Of a DNA stretch of 64,000 nucleotides, positions 23,031-35,470 are shown in pieces (within the stretch, counting starts at the first letter, position 1; every line of letters begins with the position of its first letter). The DNA comes from Aldrovandia affinis (Eukaryota > Chordata > Actinopteri > Notacanthiformes > Halosauridae). The position numbers and the translations under genes were made by a program. The stretch lies in the NCBI GenBank assembly GCA_029706075.1, contig JAINUG010000307.1, forward strand, positions 655,501 to 719,500, written 5' to 3'. The notes beneath the pieces were generated by a model, which did no database searches, was not told the DNA's origin, and saw nothing but the letters and a program-made list of their open reading frames with translations.

Positions 23031-23405
23031 GATGCTTGCCACGATCGCTGGGTCATATAGCCAAGACATCGCAGGTTCAAGCCCGGATGATATCATTAAC
23101 TGCCGGGTGAGTTTAAATTGGACAGGCATGCACAAGGCTGCCAGTGGAGATATGTATACCTGTCCTCAGATTTGTGCTAGCTCCCCTGTAGTACTATGTG
23201 TCCCGTATGGTGGGAAATAGTTCATAGCTTGCAGGTAAGGGCATCGAAGGAGAGTCAATTTATCGGCTGCAAGTGCTCAGTGCATGGGGGCGTAGGTGAC
23301 CTGGGAGGATATTAGCACAAATGCTAATAAATAGCTTGCTATTGGTATAAATGCCAATGGGATATTGTAGAGAAAAATAATAATAATATAGTGATAATAA
23401 TAAAT
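23031..23405 (+). mobile_element. Possible tRNA-derived SINE, family unknown
   Basis: A B-box-like GGTTCAAGCCC lies at 23072-23082. About 300 bases downstream is an AATAATAATAAT-rich tail at 23375-23405, as expected for a short retroposon. The A box is not convincing: a TGGGTCATATAG word sits at about 23049. The 62-codon frame at 23032-23220 lies entirely inside it. Copy number in the genome would decide this call. Confidence 0.35.
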
Positions 23406-25020
23406 ATCCCAACAGCTTTGCCTGAATTTAACTGAGTACAAGTAACCAATCAATGACTTTAGCTCCTAGCACTCATTGTAGTACTGTGTGTTAGCAATGC
23501 GTTTCGACCAATGGGGTTATTTGGTGCAAGTAGCTATTGCTATTGACTGTTAGTAATCCTCCTTTCACCATATATAAGTCATTCATTTCTATATGGTTTT
23601 CCTAAATTTAAATTTAAATCTTATGTTAATGATGAACTCCCTTCATAGCATTACTACTACTTATGACGGTGATTAGAAATCTTCTCAACATTTGTTTTTC
23701 ACGATATTAATTTGATGTTTTATTTTTTCCCCACCATATTTTAACAATTGGAAAATGTTTCAAATTAACTGTACATAGCCAGACCCTAAAATTACAACGT
23801 TGCTTGAATAATGCACCAGTACCATTGTGGTATTACCTGGCTACATTTTTGCATCTGACAAAATGTTGCGCTGACAAAATGTCGCTATAATGTCATTCTT
23901 CCTCCATTGGGTTTCTACATGATCCATCATCACAGGGGTATTTGTTCCGAACAACAGATCAGCCACATTAGTGACTGGGGTTGAATTGAAACCGTGACCC
24001 ACCCACTAAACACTAATTACAAACCTGACACTCCAAAGGGAACCTGCTAGTTAGCAATGGACGTGCAACCTTTCATCTGAGGATGAGCCAGTGTTTAGAT
24101 CGGGCCAATGGATGGAAGTGTTTTTGTGGGTGTTTTCGGTTTGGTTTCTTTGTGTCTGGTTGTGAGATGAGTTTTTCAGTCTAAGTGCTTTGCGACTTAA
24201 GATGTTTTTATGTTGTTGTTTTTTTGTTTTTTTAAAGTATATTCTTGCAGAAAATGCATATGTTATTGTTATGTATGAACAAATGTGACTCTTGTTGCTC
24301 AATTTTAAGGACAAAGATCATTACATTTTGACTGACCGAGGGTCTTTGACTTTCGTGGTCAAGTATAGTAGATCTCTATTACCCTGTTTTGGTTTTTTCA
24401 TGATGAATATGAAGGCAAATGAAGCACCTGTTAGTTTAAAAGTAAATCTAATTGTAGCCCAATTTGAAATGGCAACTGGAATGGACCCTGGGGGAATGTG
24501 ATTGTTTCTGGAATCTTGGTGTGTCAGACATAGCCTTGCTTTGTTTGCTGTTGCTGTTTGCTATTCAAAAGGGAAATTGACATTGGTTGGTTCGATACGA
24601 TTAAGGCAGAGAAAGATGGTAATGGAAAGGCTGTGTATTGCGGGGTCCACATGGTTAGGGGCTAGACTTGTGAATAATTAGATTAGGTTGCAGGGGAATA
24701 TATCTGAAGGATTATGTAAATAGCTTTGCCCCCATGTAGAATTCTTTTGAACTCCTCAAAACTCACATCTGCTAGGGGTCGCCAGCCAGACAGGATCACT
24801 GCCTCCTCGAGGCCCGATTCCTCGGCGTTCGGCAAAAGTGTTTAAAGGTCATATTTAGAACAAGCAATATCGCCCTCATAGAGGCACTTTAAGTGCTTTC
24901 ACTGTAACATACATAGATAGTGTTTTTATTTGTTATTTACCATGAAATTGTTCAAGAACTGAGACATCAATAATATCTGAGGACAAATGTGAAAGAAAGG
25001 TTGCTCAGATCATTTGTGTA
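23406..25020. other. Gene-free AT-rich sequence
   Basis: No gene is recognised. Frames at 24051-24314 (minus) and 24292-24501 (plus) have no known motif. Confidence 0.4.
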
Positions 25021-25093
25021 TATATGTGCATAAAATGTGCACATATACATATATATATATATATATATATAGCCTGTGTGTGTGTGTGTGTGT
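25021..25093. repeat. Compound (AT)n-(TG)n with a flanking dyad
   Basis: A perfect 10-bp inverted repeat (TATATGTGCA at 25021-25030 and its complement at 25038-25047) runs into (AT)n to 25071 and then (TG)n at 25075-25093. Confidence 0.85.
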
Positions 25094-25419
25094 TTCAAAG
25101 TTTTATTTTGACTGATTGGTATTATCTTTGCATGTAATGGTGTTTAAACCTGCAGCAATGATACTTGCGATACACAGGTGTGGCTTCTACACCGTGTTTT
25201 ACGGTATATTCCCCCACTCCCTTTCACCTATTTGATTCTGATATTTCTCCCCAGACCTTATTTGGTGTACTTCTGGGTGGGGATATGTTTGTGTGCAGCG
25301 CTATGGCAACCAAAGTCAAGGTGACCAAGACCATGTTGAACACATTAGATTACCAGGGCACAGAGACAATGCGGCCAGCACACAACACAATTTATCTTTT
25401 CCCGAATTGTGAGCCTTTC

Positions 25420-25640
25420 AGAGACCCGTCCCCAGCCGGCCGCGGTGGATTTATCGGCGGACTTGACCGGCGTGCGCCTTGGCACGTTTCCCGCGCGGCG
25501 GGCACAGGCCAACCGGATGCCCAGCGCAGCCAGGCCTGCAGGAGAGTAGAAGCCGCGTCGGTCAGATAGACCTGCTCAGCAGCGACCGCGACCAGGGGGC
25601 GGGCCGGGGGGGTCTCTATCCCGTGTCCTCACGCGCTCCG
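25420..25640. promoter_or_regulatory. CpG-rich patch
   Basis: CpG dinucleotides are frequent, with words such as GGCCGCGGTGG, GGCGGACTTGACCGGCG and TTCCCGCGCGGCGGGC, in otherwise CpG-poor DNA. It ends in a pure T run at 25682-25697. It could be a small CpG island or an orphan promoter. The frame at 25165-25569 runs through it without a known motif. Confidence 0.3.
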
Positions 25641-27174
25641 TGAAACCTTCCCGTCCCGTTTACGCAAACTCAATCTTCTTCTTTTTTTTTTTTTTTTACC
25701 CGCACCGGTCGAGCGAGATACACTTAACGCTCTCTTCCTTCCCTCTGAAGCCTCTCCCCTGGTGCCATTAACGTGGGCTTATATGGCCATGGACGGATAA
25801 TGCAGTGGATCTCTAACACAAAGCAGCACCGCCGCCGTAGTTAGCTGGAGGAGTCCGCGGCCCCTGCTGCGTCGTCAGCACTCGATGCATCTGGGAGGAC
25901 GTCAGTCTGGTATTTTCTGGGACGTCGCCTTTTCTTCCGTTCAGATCCTCGGTCGATATGCTTTATGTTCTCCTTTTTCATAATTATGATTGGACACACG
26001 TGCAAACTTTTTGAACGAAAGAATAATAATAATAATAACAATAAAAATATATACACACATACAATGCTGAGCACACGCACAGTGTATCTTGCAGTCACTC
26101 AAAATCAAATGCACTGTCAATTATTCCATGTATACACATTATATATCCCGTAATAACACACTTTTATCTCACGAAAATAACTGCTAAACGACTGCCAAAA
26201 AGCTTCCCCCCCACTTTGATGTAGTGGCTTTGCAGTTGAAAGAGGCGTCTGGATTTATCTCGTTTCTGATATTAGGAGGCCTGCGAAGCCCTTTTAACCG
26301 CAATTCCGAGCCGGTGTCGTTTTCAATAGAGGAGCGTTCAGGGTTTATTTTATCAGTTTCCAAAGCAGCTAAATGCAACTAATTTTAGCAGCTGGTTTAA
26401 AAATCTGGCTAGTCCCTGGCAGCACATGTTGAATAACGCTGATAATTTATACTCCCCGGTGCAGCGTGGCTGCGACTATACGATCGAGCCTGTTGCTGTT
26501 AAACTGAAGTGTTAAAGAGCCCTTCACGGGGACCGAGGCACGCATGCCAGCGCTGTAAAAATAATCGCTTTGACAGGGGCCATATTCGAGGGCCACAAAT
26601 AGGCAAAACTAAAAAAGAATAAAGGACAACAATCCAACCTTAAAGGTTATTCCGTGTTACTCCATGTTATATCCATGTTGAACTTTTTCCCCAACCTTGT
26701 AGAATATATATATAAAGAGATATATATATATGTCTTTTAAAAATATTTGACTTGATTCATAAACCTTAACTACATCAAATTAAGTTTTATCACTACATTT
26801 TAAATGCGTCCTTGTATAGTGGTGTGGACATTTATATATTTCAAGAGATAAAATTAAGTTTCTTATATGTGCTTTATATCCAGTTTTTTTGGAGTGTAAG
26901 AGACATTGTCCCTGAAAGACAACTCTCGGGAGTGTACAGTATGTTGTTGCATGACCTTTGAACTAAGCGATTATTGTAATTATTATTTGTTTGCTGATTG
27001 CAATCAGTTTGGGTTTGTTTTAGTTTGAATGATTATTCTCATATTCTGAGAAGCCTGAAATAATGTTCCCAAAGCTGGGTGCCAAGGACTTGTGGATAGA
27101 TGTGACTGCTCTCTTTTATGGATTCGATCTACTCTGCCCCCTCAATTAAATACCAAATTCTAAGAAGAAATGAA
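25641..27174. other. Gene-free sequence
   Basis: Contains an (AAT)n-like patch near 26023-26040 and AT runs near 26703-26733. The part around 26390-26590 is free of simple repeats and might be regulatory. No exon is recognised. Confidence 0.4.
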
Positions 27175-27240
27175 GTCTCTCTCTTTCTCTCTCTTTCTCT
27201 CTCTGTCTCTCTGTCTATGTCTCTCTGTCCATGTCCCATT
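27175..27240. repeat. CT-rich microsatellite
   Basis: TCTCTTTCTC- and TCTGTCTATG-type units in an imperfect tract, the same unit style as the larger tract 160 bp downstream. Confidence 0.85.
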
Positions 27241-27398
27241 TCAAAAGGACCTCCTCCATGTAACAGATCACACAGTGTAAATTAGACTTTTGTGCAGAAG
27301 AGATATTAAGAGAAGATGAAGTCTAAGCCAGGATTCTCAAACATTGTTTTACCCCTATTAAGACATACCACCATTATGTGTAACCCTAGCAGCTATGC

Positions 27399-27567
27399 TA
27401 TGTCTATGTCTCTCTGTCTCTCTATCTCTGTCTCTGTCTCTGTCTCTCTGTCTATCTCTGTCTCTCTGTCTCTCTGTCTCTATGTCTCTATGTCTCTATG
27501 TCTCTCTTTCTCTGTCTATCTGTCTCTATGTCTCTCTGTCTCTGTCTCTCTGTTTCTCTGTCTATGT
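27399..27567. repeat. TCTCTGTC/TCTATGTC complex microsatellite
   Basis: About 170 bases of mixed TCTCTGTC and TCTATGTC units. Open frames of 84 to 149 codons on the plus strand are Leu/Ser/Cys repeats made by this tract. Confidence 0.93.
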
Positions 27568-30500
27568 TGATCTCTGTGCAAAACTTTCCCATTTTCTCCT
27601 GTCTGTGTCCTTGCTTTTTGTCTGGAATGCAAAGCAGCTGCGTTTTCCTCAACAGGGGAAAAAAATAGATGTAAAACGTGTTTTTGAAAGGAGTGGCAGA
27701 AATGACAAAAAACACTTCCAATATGGAAGGATCCAGTACAGAAGGAGAAGTCTTCTGAATGCCGCCCATGTTTTATGTTTAAAATGCAGGGGCAACCGCT
27801 CTGTGAACCCCCCCACCCCCTACTCCACCCCAAAAAAAAAATAATTGGCCACTGTGCCTTTTTTCTTTAGAAATAGTCCTGTTTGCTCCGGCTTGTGACC
27901 ACTTGTTGTGTGTGTGTGTGTTTGGGGGGTTGGGGGTTTTGAGTGATATACAGAGGACAGCTGGGTAACAGAGATTTTATTTATTCATTTTGGAGCTCCT
28001 CGTTTTCGCCGGCTGTTCTCTTTTTGCAGTTGCTGTTTGCATATCTTTCAAGCATATTTTTGAGAATTTTGTGAAAGCGGTGTAATTAAAGGAAGTACAC
28101 AGATTGAACAAGATGAAACAGGGGGGGAGGCTAGAGAGATGGGCATTTCAGGAAATCTTAAACAGAAGGCAATTCGGAATTCTTAAAGTCCCTGCTTCCT
28201 CTTTAAAATCCTGAGGAAAAAAAAAGAAAAGAGAAGAAAAACAAAATATTCCCGCATAGGGTCAGGGACTTGTTGCTTTTGTTGAAGTTTTTTTACATTT
28301 TTTTCGCATTCCACGTTAGATACGAGAAAAATGGGGGGAAAAAACACACGATTAGTTTACCGTGAGCTTTTTTTTCAGCTGTATTTTCACAGAGTTGTTG
28401 CTGCAGTGGAGTGTGGCCATAGAGGAAAATAACCAGAGATAACAACAAATAAACTTTAAAAAGACACGATGGACTGAGTGATTAGGCTTGAATAGGTGAT
28501 AGGTGATAGGTGTTCCGTCGCAGGGGGTGACCCTGAACGCTGAGCACTTTGCGGTCACCTGCACATTTACTCGTGCTCTGCGGCTACGTGTGCCAGGTTA
28601 AGCGCAAGGGCCCTATTACCAGTGAGGGGTCAGAGGTCAGGCACTGAGCAAACTGCCGGCTTAGGCCCATGCATTAGAGATCTCGCCGCGCTCACCCTGG
28701 AAACACTCCGGGGCCTTGTCTAAATAATCACCGAGTCCTTTTGTGTAAATATCAGTAACTGATAAACAAACACAGGAAACTTGGCCTACTTGCAGTATCG
28801 GGACAGGCATTAGCGCAGTGAGTCTTTTGGGTGGCAAACCGTGAACTGTGTATAAACAGTGAACTTTCATCTCGTTCCTCCTGCCTGTGCTCTGCCGGAC
28901 GGTGTAGGAGTCCTGAGGAGGAGGAAAGGGAAAGGAGAGGACATGTTGCGCGTTCTTGTTTTTTTTTTTTTTTTTTTTTTTTTTTGCTTTCCCTCCCCCC
29001 CACCCGTAAAACTGTTTTTTGACCTTCTACGCAGGAACACTCTGTATCAACTAAAGAGAAGGATTAAAACAATGGCAGAAAACCTGGAAGGGGGAAGTCA
29101 CATCAAACCGTATTAAAATGAGATTAGCGACAAAAGAAAGAGGAAAAAATAGAAAATAAAAAGCCGGACAAAGTGAGCAAAACTGTTTGCAGCCTAGTTT
29201 GGCCTTGGAATAAAATAGCGTACCGAGTGGCTGTCAGTGGGTGGGTGGCAGTTGGAGTATACGGTGTCCGACTTGATTAAAGTAGGATCATCTCTGGGAT
29301 TCTAGGGCTAGCTGTCGAGCGCGCCCTCTCTCTCCTTGGAGGTCTGAAGCTTACTGTGCAGTACACAGGGCAAAGCCTGGTACAACTTGAAGGGGGTGTG
29401 CGCTGCAGTGACAGAGGTGAACTGCTCTCCGTGCGCTGTGGTGGTCCTTTCAATAATACAGAATGGCATTAATGCTGTCTAAACTCATGGGCATGGTCCA
29501 GTTAAACACCAGCCCCCGCCCCCCTCTCTATTGTTCACACCGTACTGTTGTTGTTGTTGTTGACAAATATGCGACTCTCTCGGCCAGCTTGCGCAGGAAT
29601 CTATAAAGGGTGGGGGGGGGGAGCGAGACAGGGAGCATTATCACACACACTCAAAATAACCCAGAAAGCAGGCGGTCCCATATTAGGTAATGAATCTCCA
29701 ACAGAAAGCAAGTGAACAAGAAATTTATTGACAAGCCGGCCGCTGCTGTGGGCCTGTGGAGAGGACGCAGTAACCCTGGGCCCCCGAGCTGGCTCACTGC
29801 AGCCCGTCACACGCTCCTGGGCAAGGCCTGCCCCTACACGCCAGGGACTGTCTAGGGCTAGGGTGTTTATACCCATCGGAAGTAGGGTGAAGTGGTGGCT
29901 TGGGGCGCTGCACTGCGGACTTGAGGCTTAGGAATCTGTGTCCGGGGGGGGGGGGAGGGCGGAGGGCAGCGCTGTTGTGTCCTAGAGCGTGTCTCAGCTG
30001 CTCCAGAAAATATGAGAGTATGGTTGGTCTAAAAAATGTGTAAAAACTATAAAAAAAAAAAAAAATGTGTAGGCTCCGCTCATTTCCCTTGAAAGGGCCC
30101 GTGTTGCAGATTTGACCAAAAATAATAAACAGCCCTGCTATGCTTACAAAGATGATACTAGTCTTTTAAAAATCAGCTTTTTCCCTTAATAATTTATGTT
30201 CTGCTCAGTGCGTCCACGTCATTGCGAGGATGCCAAAATACTTCTCTCTTTGTGACTAGTGCGACGTGCCAAACACCAACGATTGTCTGCTTTGGTTTGG
30301 ATAACAATACTCTTCTCTAAGATGTCTGATCATCGTGTGTAGTATAACTATTGTAGGGGACAATTGGCTCAGAGTCAGGCCTTATGAATGTATTGAATCT
30401 CCCTATATTAAAAGGGCTGCACTCCAGTGATTTTTTATGGCATAGACTTCACTAATTCAGATGGTGCCAGCCAAGGTCTGGACATCAGACACCCTCAGAG

Positions 30501-31866
30501 TAAAGAGTTTGAACTTTTTTGAACTTTTATTTTTCAATTATAATTGTCCTTTTCTAAAAAAATAAAAATAAACAGACCATTTCTTGGTCCTTGAAGAGAA
30601 CTTTCAACGCCTCGCCAGCGTTGGAACAAACAGCTGTGTTCCACTGCAGCTCTGCAACACATTACCCCTCCTTCCTCCAGCCTGAATACTGGTGTGACAC
30701 ATGCAGCTCACCCTGGGAAGGAGGAAATAAACCCACAACTTAACGTCTGAAATTGAATGGAAATATCTTTGGTAAACACTGGTGTGACGGTCCATTGGAC
30801 AAAATGCCAGCGGGTCTTCTTTGCGTTGAAGTGGCTTGGCTTACACCGCAGAGCCAGACATTACCTGTGATGTCATGTTTTCCTAGCTAAAATAAGAGAG
30901 AACGCGAATATGATCGTTTTCAACCCAACGACGGAAACAATTTGTGACTTGCGCCCCGGTGGTCACCGATCTGGGGTGGCATTAAGAGTTCCGATTGTTG
31001 TCACTCCACAGCGGCACATACTGTTCTGCTGAGGGTCAGTCAAAGGACAAGTCTTTGAAAGAGCTCGTCAAAGTAGTGGTAAATTCAACTGGCATTCAAA
31101 TTAATGCATGCCAGATATGGCATACAGAACAAAGTCACCCAGTAGGCTTTTTCTTTGAGTAGTTTTCTTTTTAAATGCACACTTTATGTATGTAGACCTG
31201 CTCACAGCGAGTGGTGTTTAGTCCGCTCTTTTTTTCTCCTGTGTATGTTCGGTTTGGGGGAACCGATGATAGAAAAGAGCAGAGCTCGTCAGAGCGAGAG
31301 GTGGAGCTCAGTCAGTGCGTGGAGGAGCCGACTCATTTTGCTTCTACCCTCCGAAATATCTGTCTACCTTGTAATGTTCCTCCCCTCCCCCCCGCCGCCC
31401 CCCAGCTGTCAGGCCGGCTTTTTCCTGCCACACGAGGAGAAGAGGAGCAGAGGGAAGGGAAGGACGTTTGTGTGCCGCCGCGAGCCTCTGGTTTAGGAAA
31501 AGTAACACTTTGCCTTTAAAGACTCTCCAGAGCAGCGAGATAAGGAATTTAGTGACTTTATCAGAAATGCCACTGTTTAATTTAAAGGGGCGAGGCACTT
31601 AGGATCTGGCACCGGCCTTTCAGTCTAGTGATAAATTTGCAAGAAAGTGGAAAAGATTGGAGCCCCGGCGAACAGATTAGAGGGATACAAATATAGAACT
31701 GACATTGTGGCGGGTATTAGTCAGGTGCTCCTCTGAACAAGTGGCTCGTTTCTGATAGCCCTGAGAGTGTGGCTGCAGCGCGGGCGCGGGATTGATTGCG
31801 GTCCCAGATTGATTGGAGCAGTGAGGCATGGGCAGTTTGTGTTTCCCATAACTACAGCCCCCCCTC

Positions 31867-31869
<3 letters not shown>
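27568..31869. other. Gene-free sequence with homopolymer runs
   Basis: No exon is recognised. Simple features are GT at about 27905-27921, T27 at 28959-28985, (GTT)n at about 29546-29562, G12 at 29944-29955 and an A run at about 30050-30065. ATAGGTG is repeated three times near 28493-28512. Frames in this interval, such as 31155-31496 and 29601-29876, carry no known motif. Confidence 0.4.
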
Positions 31870-31932
<63 letters not shown>

Positions 31933-32090
31933 TTTCAGTATCTCTCTCTCTCTCCCTCTTTCAGTATCTCTCTCTCTCTCTCTCTCTCTCTCCCTCTTTC
32001 AGTATCTCTCTCTCTCTCTCTCTTTCTCTCCCTTTTTCTCCCCTTTTTCTCTTTCTCTCCCTCCCTCCCTCGCTCTTTCTCTCTGCAACA
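31870..32090. repeat. Large CT tract with repeated CAG-ending unit
   Basis: About 220 bases of (CT)n. The 14-mer CCCTCTTTCAGTAT occurs three times, at 31928-31941, 31954-31967 and 31992-32005. Each copy resembles a splice acceptor because pyrimidines precede CAG. The tract grades into CCCT and TTTCTC units. The Ser/Leu-rich frames of about 145 codons are artefacts. Confidence 0.93.
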
Positions 32091-33399
32091 GTTGGTGTGC
32101 GTTCGCCTTGGCTGCGCTCCACGGCCTGTTTGATGTGGTTTCCAGAAGTCCTGAACTGCAGTCCCTGGCCAGTCTTTCTGTCATCGGTAGACCTGCTGTC
32201 TCTTTAGCCTCCATTGACTCCTTTTAACCTCCTTCTACCTTCCTCGCATTTAAACAGCTGCTCACCTCTCCTCTTTCTTCTTCTTTGGAGAGGATTGACT
32301 CCTTATTATTTCACAGTGGGGGGATTCGACTCGATCCTTCTCCTAAATTATGCCACTGTAGACGACTGAATCATTCTCTTTCTCGGATGTACCGTGAAGG
32401 TTTTAACGCCTGCCCCTGACACCTGATATTTGATATGTGTCTTGACTAAGCGCTTGACTAAGGATGTAGTGCTTTCTGGAAGTCTTAAGGTATTACTCTT
32501 AACTGTAGTGTGTTGTGTCATGAGACCGGGTGGCTGGGGAAAGGTGAAGATATTGTCATTCAAAAATGAATGAACTCCTCACTGTTTTGATATGTTAGAT
32601 GTCATCTGACGTGCTCCACACCGCAGAGGCAGTTTTAAAAGGAGCAAAAATGCACTTTTGTTTTATTATGTTTTTATGATGTTTCAAGTCCACAGAAGGC
32701 TTTGTGAACATCAAAATTAAACCAAGTATTTCTTCAAGCAAGCTTTGATGTGCTGTTGTTGGAAAAATATATATTTTTGCCACCTCTTGCAAAAAGCATT
32801 TTTCGAAGCACGTTAGATCGAGAGCGAGGCGCCGTGTAGTTCTCTCACTTCACTTAACTCCTCTGCTGGAAGCTGAGGTACCGTAGGCGTCAACTCCTGA
32901 TCTTACACTCGAATCCCAATCGCTAGTCTCACCATAATCATCCCTATCCCTGTGTGTAATACCGTAGCTACTGCCTGGAATCTCCACCTTATGAGCTAAA
33001 ACATTTCACAAGTTGTAATAGCAAGATTGGTGTTATTGTAAGCTCAAGTTCCGCTAACCGGAAAACTTAACACCATGTGTCGCTCAGCGCAAACGTGAGC
33101 TGAATCGCACACTTCAGTCACCTTGAAGTTTTACTTGTACGCTGTTAGCACAGAGACTCATGCAAACCCTGTCAATAGGCAGGCGGGGGCAGTGTCTCTC
33201 TCCAGCCGCGGAGAGCCCTTTTTTTCCTCTCTTTCTGAAGAGTTGAGAGAAAAGGAGACGATTGGGGCGTTCGTAATTTGATGTAGGATTGAAGAGGGCT
33301 GTGCTGAGGGGAATCCGCTACCCTTGGACACCTTCCCTGCACAGCCCAGCATGTTCCAGGTAAACCGATAGGCTGGGAGGGGGGGGGGAGGGGGCGATA
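32091..33399. other. Gene-free sequence
   Basis: No exon is recognised. Near 33348-33366 the sequence ATGTTCCAG|GTAAAC has the form of a splice donor, but no coding exon can be supported upstream of it. Confidence 0.4.
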
Positions 33400-33972
33400 G
33401 CTCCAACTTGCGGAAAAGAAGGGGAAGGAGAACTAGAGGGGAGAGGAGAGGACGCGCAAAGCCGCTGAGCCTTCGGGGGCAACGGTCGGGCTGTGATCCT
33501 TATTTACTGACCGAGGGGGCGTGAAGGGCTGGATGCGCTCCTCAAAAGGTCTCCCCAGGCTGGAGACGTTCCTCTTCGGTTAAACGTGTTAAAAGACACT
33601 TTTCCAACCGAGCGGACGGGGACGCGCGCTTTACACTGACGGTGCCGGCTCCTCGGAGTCACCGTGAGCAGACGGGTTGTGTCGCCGGTCTTCGCCGGAG
33701 CGGTGGTTCATATCGGCCCGAGGAGTGCGCGTCGGGACGGAGGACATGCCCACGGGGCTGCGCTGAGACCGCCGTGGCGCTGGCGTCTCGTGTTCCGAGG
33801 CGAGCGAACGCACACGGGCGGCAGACGCTGCTGTCACGTCTCCCACGGCTGTCTCCGCCTGCCCCGGGGGCGCTGGTCAAGGATAGCGCCACTTTTATTA
33901 TTACGTCATCTGCTGACCACGTAAACACACAGACACGCGCGCCTGCACAGACACACGTGCGCGCACAGGCAC
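33400..33972. promoter_or_regulatory. CpG-island-like region
   Basis: GC-rich with frequent CpG, for example GGGGACGCGCGC, GCGTCGGGACGG and GTTCCGAGGCGAGCG, across more than 500 bases. Vertebrate CpG islands often mark promoters or first exons, so an alternative promoter or noncoding-RNA start is possible. Overlapping frames on both strands (33631-34103) are expected from GC-rich sequence and show no domain. Confidence 0.45.
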
Positions 33973-33993
33973 CACACACACACACACACACAC
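33973..33993. repeat. (CA)n microsatellite
   Basis: A short pure CA run at the edge of the CpG-rich region. Confidence 0.85.
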
Positions 33994-34380
33994 AAAGGTC
34001 ATTACTGAAATGCACAAAGGAATGCTCCTTACATCCGTCTCAGATAAGGTTCCCAATATTGTTCGGAGCGCATCTTGAAGCGGGGGGCCAAAAAGGCTTG
34101 TGAGCGCGCAGTATATGAAAATAGATTTAGTCAGAGTCTCTGGTTAGTCTACTTTATGCTCTGCAGCCTTTTTCCCCCTGCTTTCAGATTGATCTCTGAT
34201 TGACTGAGACGGCGCCAAACACAAGTCTAACTTTACCCCAGTGTGGCGGTTTTAGCGGATTTCAATAGTCTTTCAGGGTATCCATGCTGCTGCTGCTCTG
34301 GCGTTTTTTCGGCTAAATAACAGCTGCCACCAGCATTAGTGTAGAGGCAGACACTTCTTAGTGTCACAAGGCCCCTTTCT
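33994..34380. other. Gene-free sequence
   Basis: No gene is recognised. This stretch leads into a detached SINE tail and may hold the decayed body of that SINE. Confidence 0.35.
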
Positions 34381-34430
34381 GTAAGTCGCTCTGGATAAAA
34401 GCGTCTGCTAAATGATTCTAATGTAACGTA
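34381..34430 (+). mobile_element. Detached fish SINE 3' tail
   Basis: GTAAGTCGCTCTGGATAAAA then GCGTCTGCTAAATG matches the tail of the SINE at 12946-13081, here on the plus strand, followed by ATTCTAATGTAACG. No tRNA head is seen upstream, so the copy is truncated or the body has decayed. Confidence 0.85.
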
Positions 34431-35378
34431 AAAGGCCCCAGCACATGGATATCTGCAGCCTTCCTTTGCCAATCTGTCCGCGCTGGGCAGGAATCCTCCA
34501 CTAAGATATCAGATGTTTTCAGATACACTTTTACATCGATGTTCAGACGCTGCAGCGCAAGCTTCTTATGCCCCCAACTCCCCCAAGTCATGCTGTCCCT
34601 TCTTTTATTTCCTCTTCATAGTTTCTATAGGATAGTGCTCAGACTGTGGTAAATTGGTAATAATCCTGGTTCTGAGTCTTTTTCTTCTTTTTTTTTGACA
34701 GAGGGCGATGGAAGTGTGAGGTATTTAATCCCGCTTACTCTTGTAAACCAACCTGCATAATTGGGTTCCAGAATATTTAAGTGGATTTGGATAGAAGTGG
34801 CAGGTCAAATGAGAAAGTAAGAACAGGCCTGGATTTGAGTCAGCTTCACAGCCCAGAGATGTGGTGGAGAGTCGTTTTCTGCCAGCTTGAAAATAAGAGA
34901 AAATCAAGTGGACATCAGATTTTGAAGAGTTTCTGAGGAAGAGCAATTACCCTTTGTGCTCGGCGCGATGGCTAATTCGCCTGAAAAACGGGAGGGAGAT
35001 TAGCAATGTGTTTCATAGTTATAGGCCTTGGGGGGGTTTTGCATGCCAGGGTTTAATTGTTTTTATTTGTATTTTTATAAATGTATGTACAAAAAAAGAC
35101 ACAAACACCCTAATAAAAGTTAAAGTCAACAAGCCTGTAGCTGCCCTTGCTCTGAAAGTTGCACGCAGTCACAGTTTAGCTCCCCAGAACTGGGCTAATA
35201 CTTGTCTATTCCGATTAGGATTAGAATGTGTAGCAGGGATTCAGGCAGAGCCCTGGCAACACTGATAATCTAATAAATCAAGATAAAAAACTTGGAGATT
35301 GGTTTACTGAGGGCCAGGATTTACAATTGGACATCTCAAAGAGACGGGGGATTAACTCAGCATTTGTTGCTGTTACGC
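34431..35378. other. Gene-free sequence
   Basis: A long pyrimidine stretch ending in TTTGACAG at about 34701 looks like a splice acceptor. It is followed by only a short open stretch, so no exon is called. Confidence 0.4.
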
Positions 35379-35470
35379 AGAGAGAGAGAGACAGAGGGAC
35401 GTAGAGAGAGAGAGGGAGGGAGGGAGAGGGAGAGAGAGAGAGGGGGAGGGGGGTAGGGAAAGGGAGGGGT
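35379..35470. repeat. GA-rich microsatellite
   Basis: (AG)n with GGGAGGGAGGGAG interruptions, over about 90 bases. Confidence 0.9.

Noticed and set aside
31767..32227. 143- and 146-codon Ser/Leu-rich frames
   Set aside because: Both are products of the CT tract and read in two different frames over the same bases.
33631..34103. Overlapping frames of 71-153 codons in GC-rich DNA
   Set aside because: Frames are open on both strands at once, as expected where stop codons are rare. No motif is recognised and no splice structure is supported.
34680..34725. Micro-exon after a strong pyrimidine-AG site
   Set aside because: The putative exon would be about 19 bases with an unconvincing donor; no evidence of transcription.
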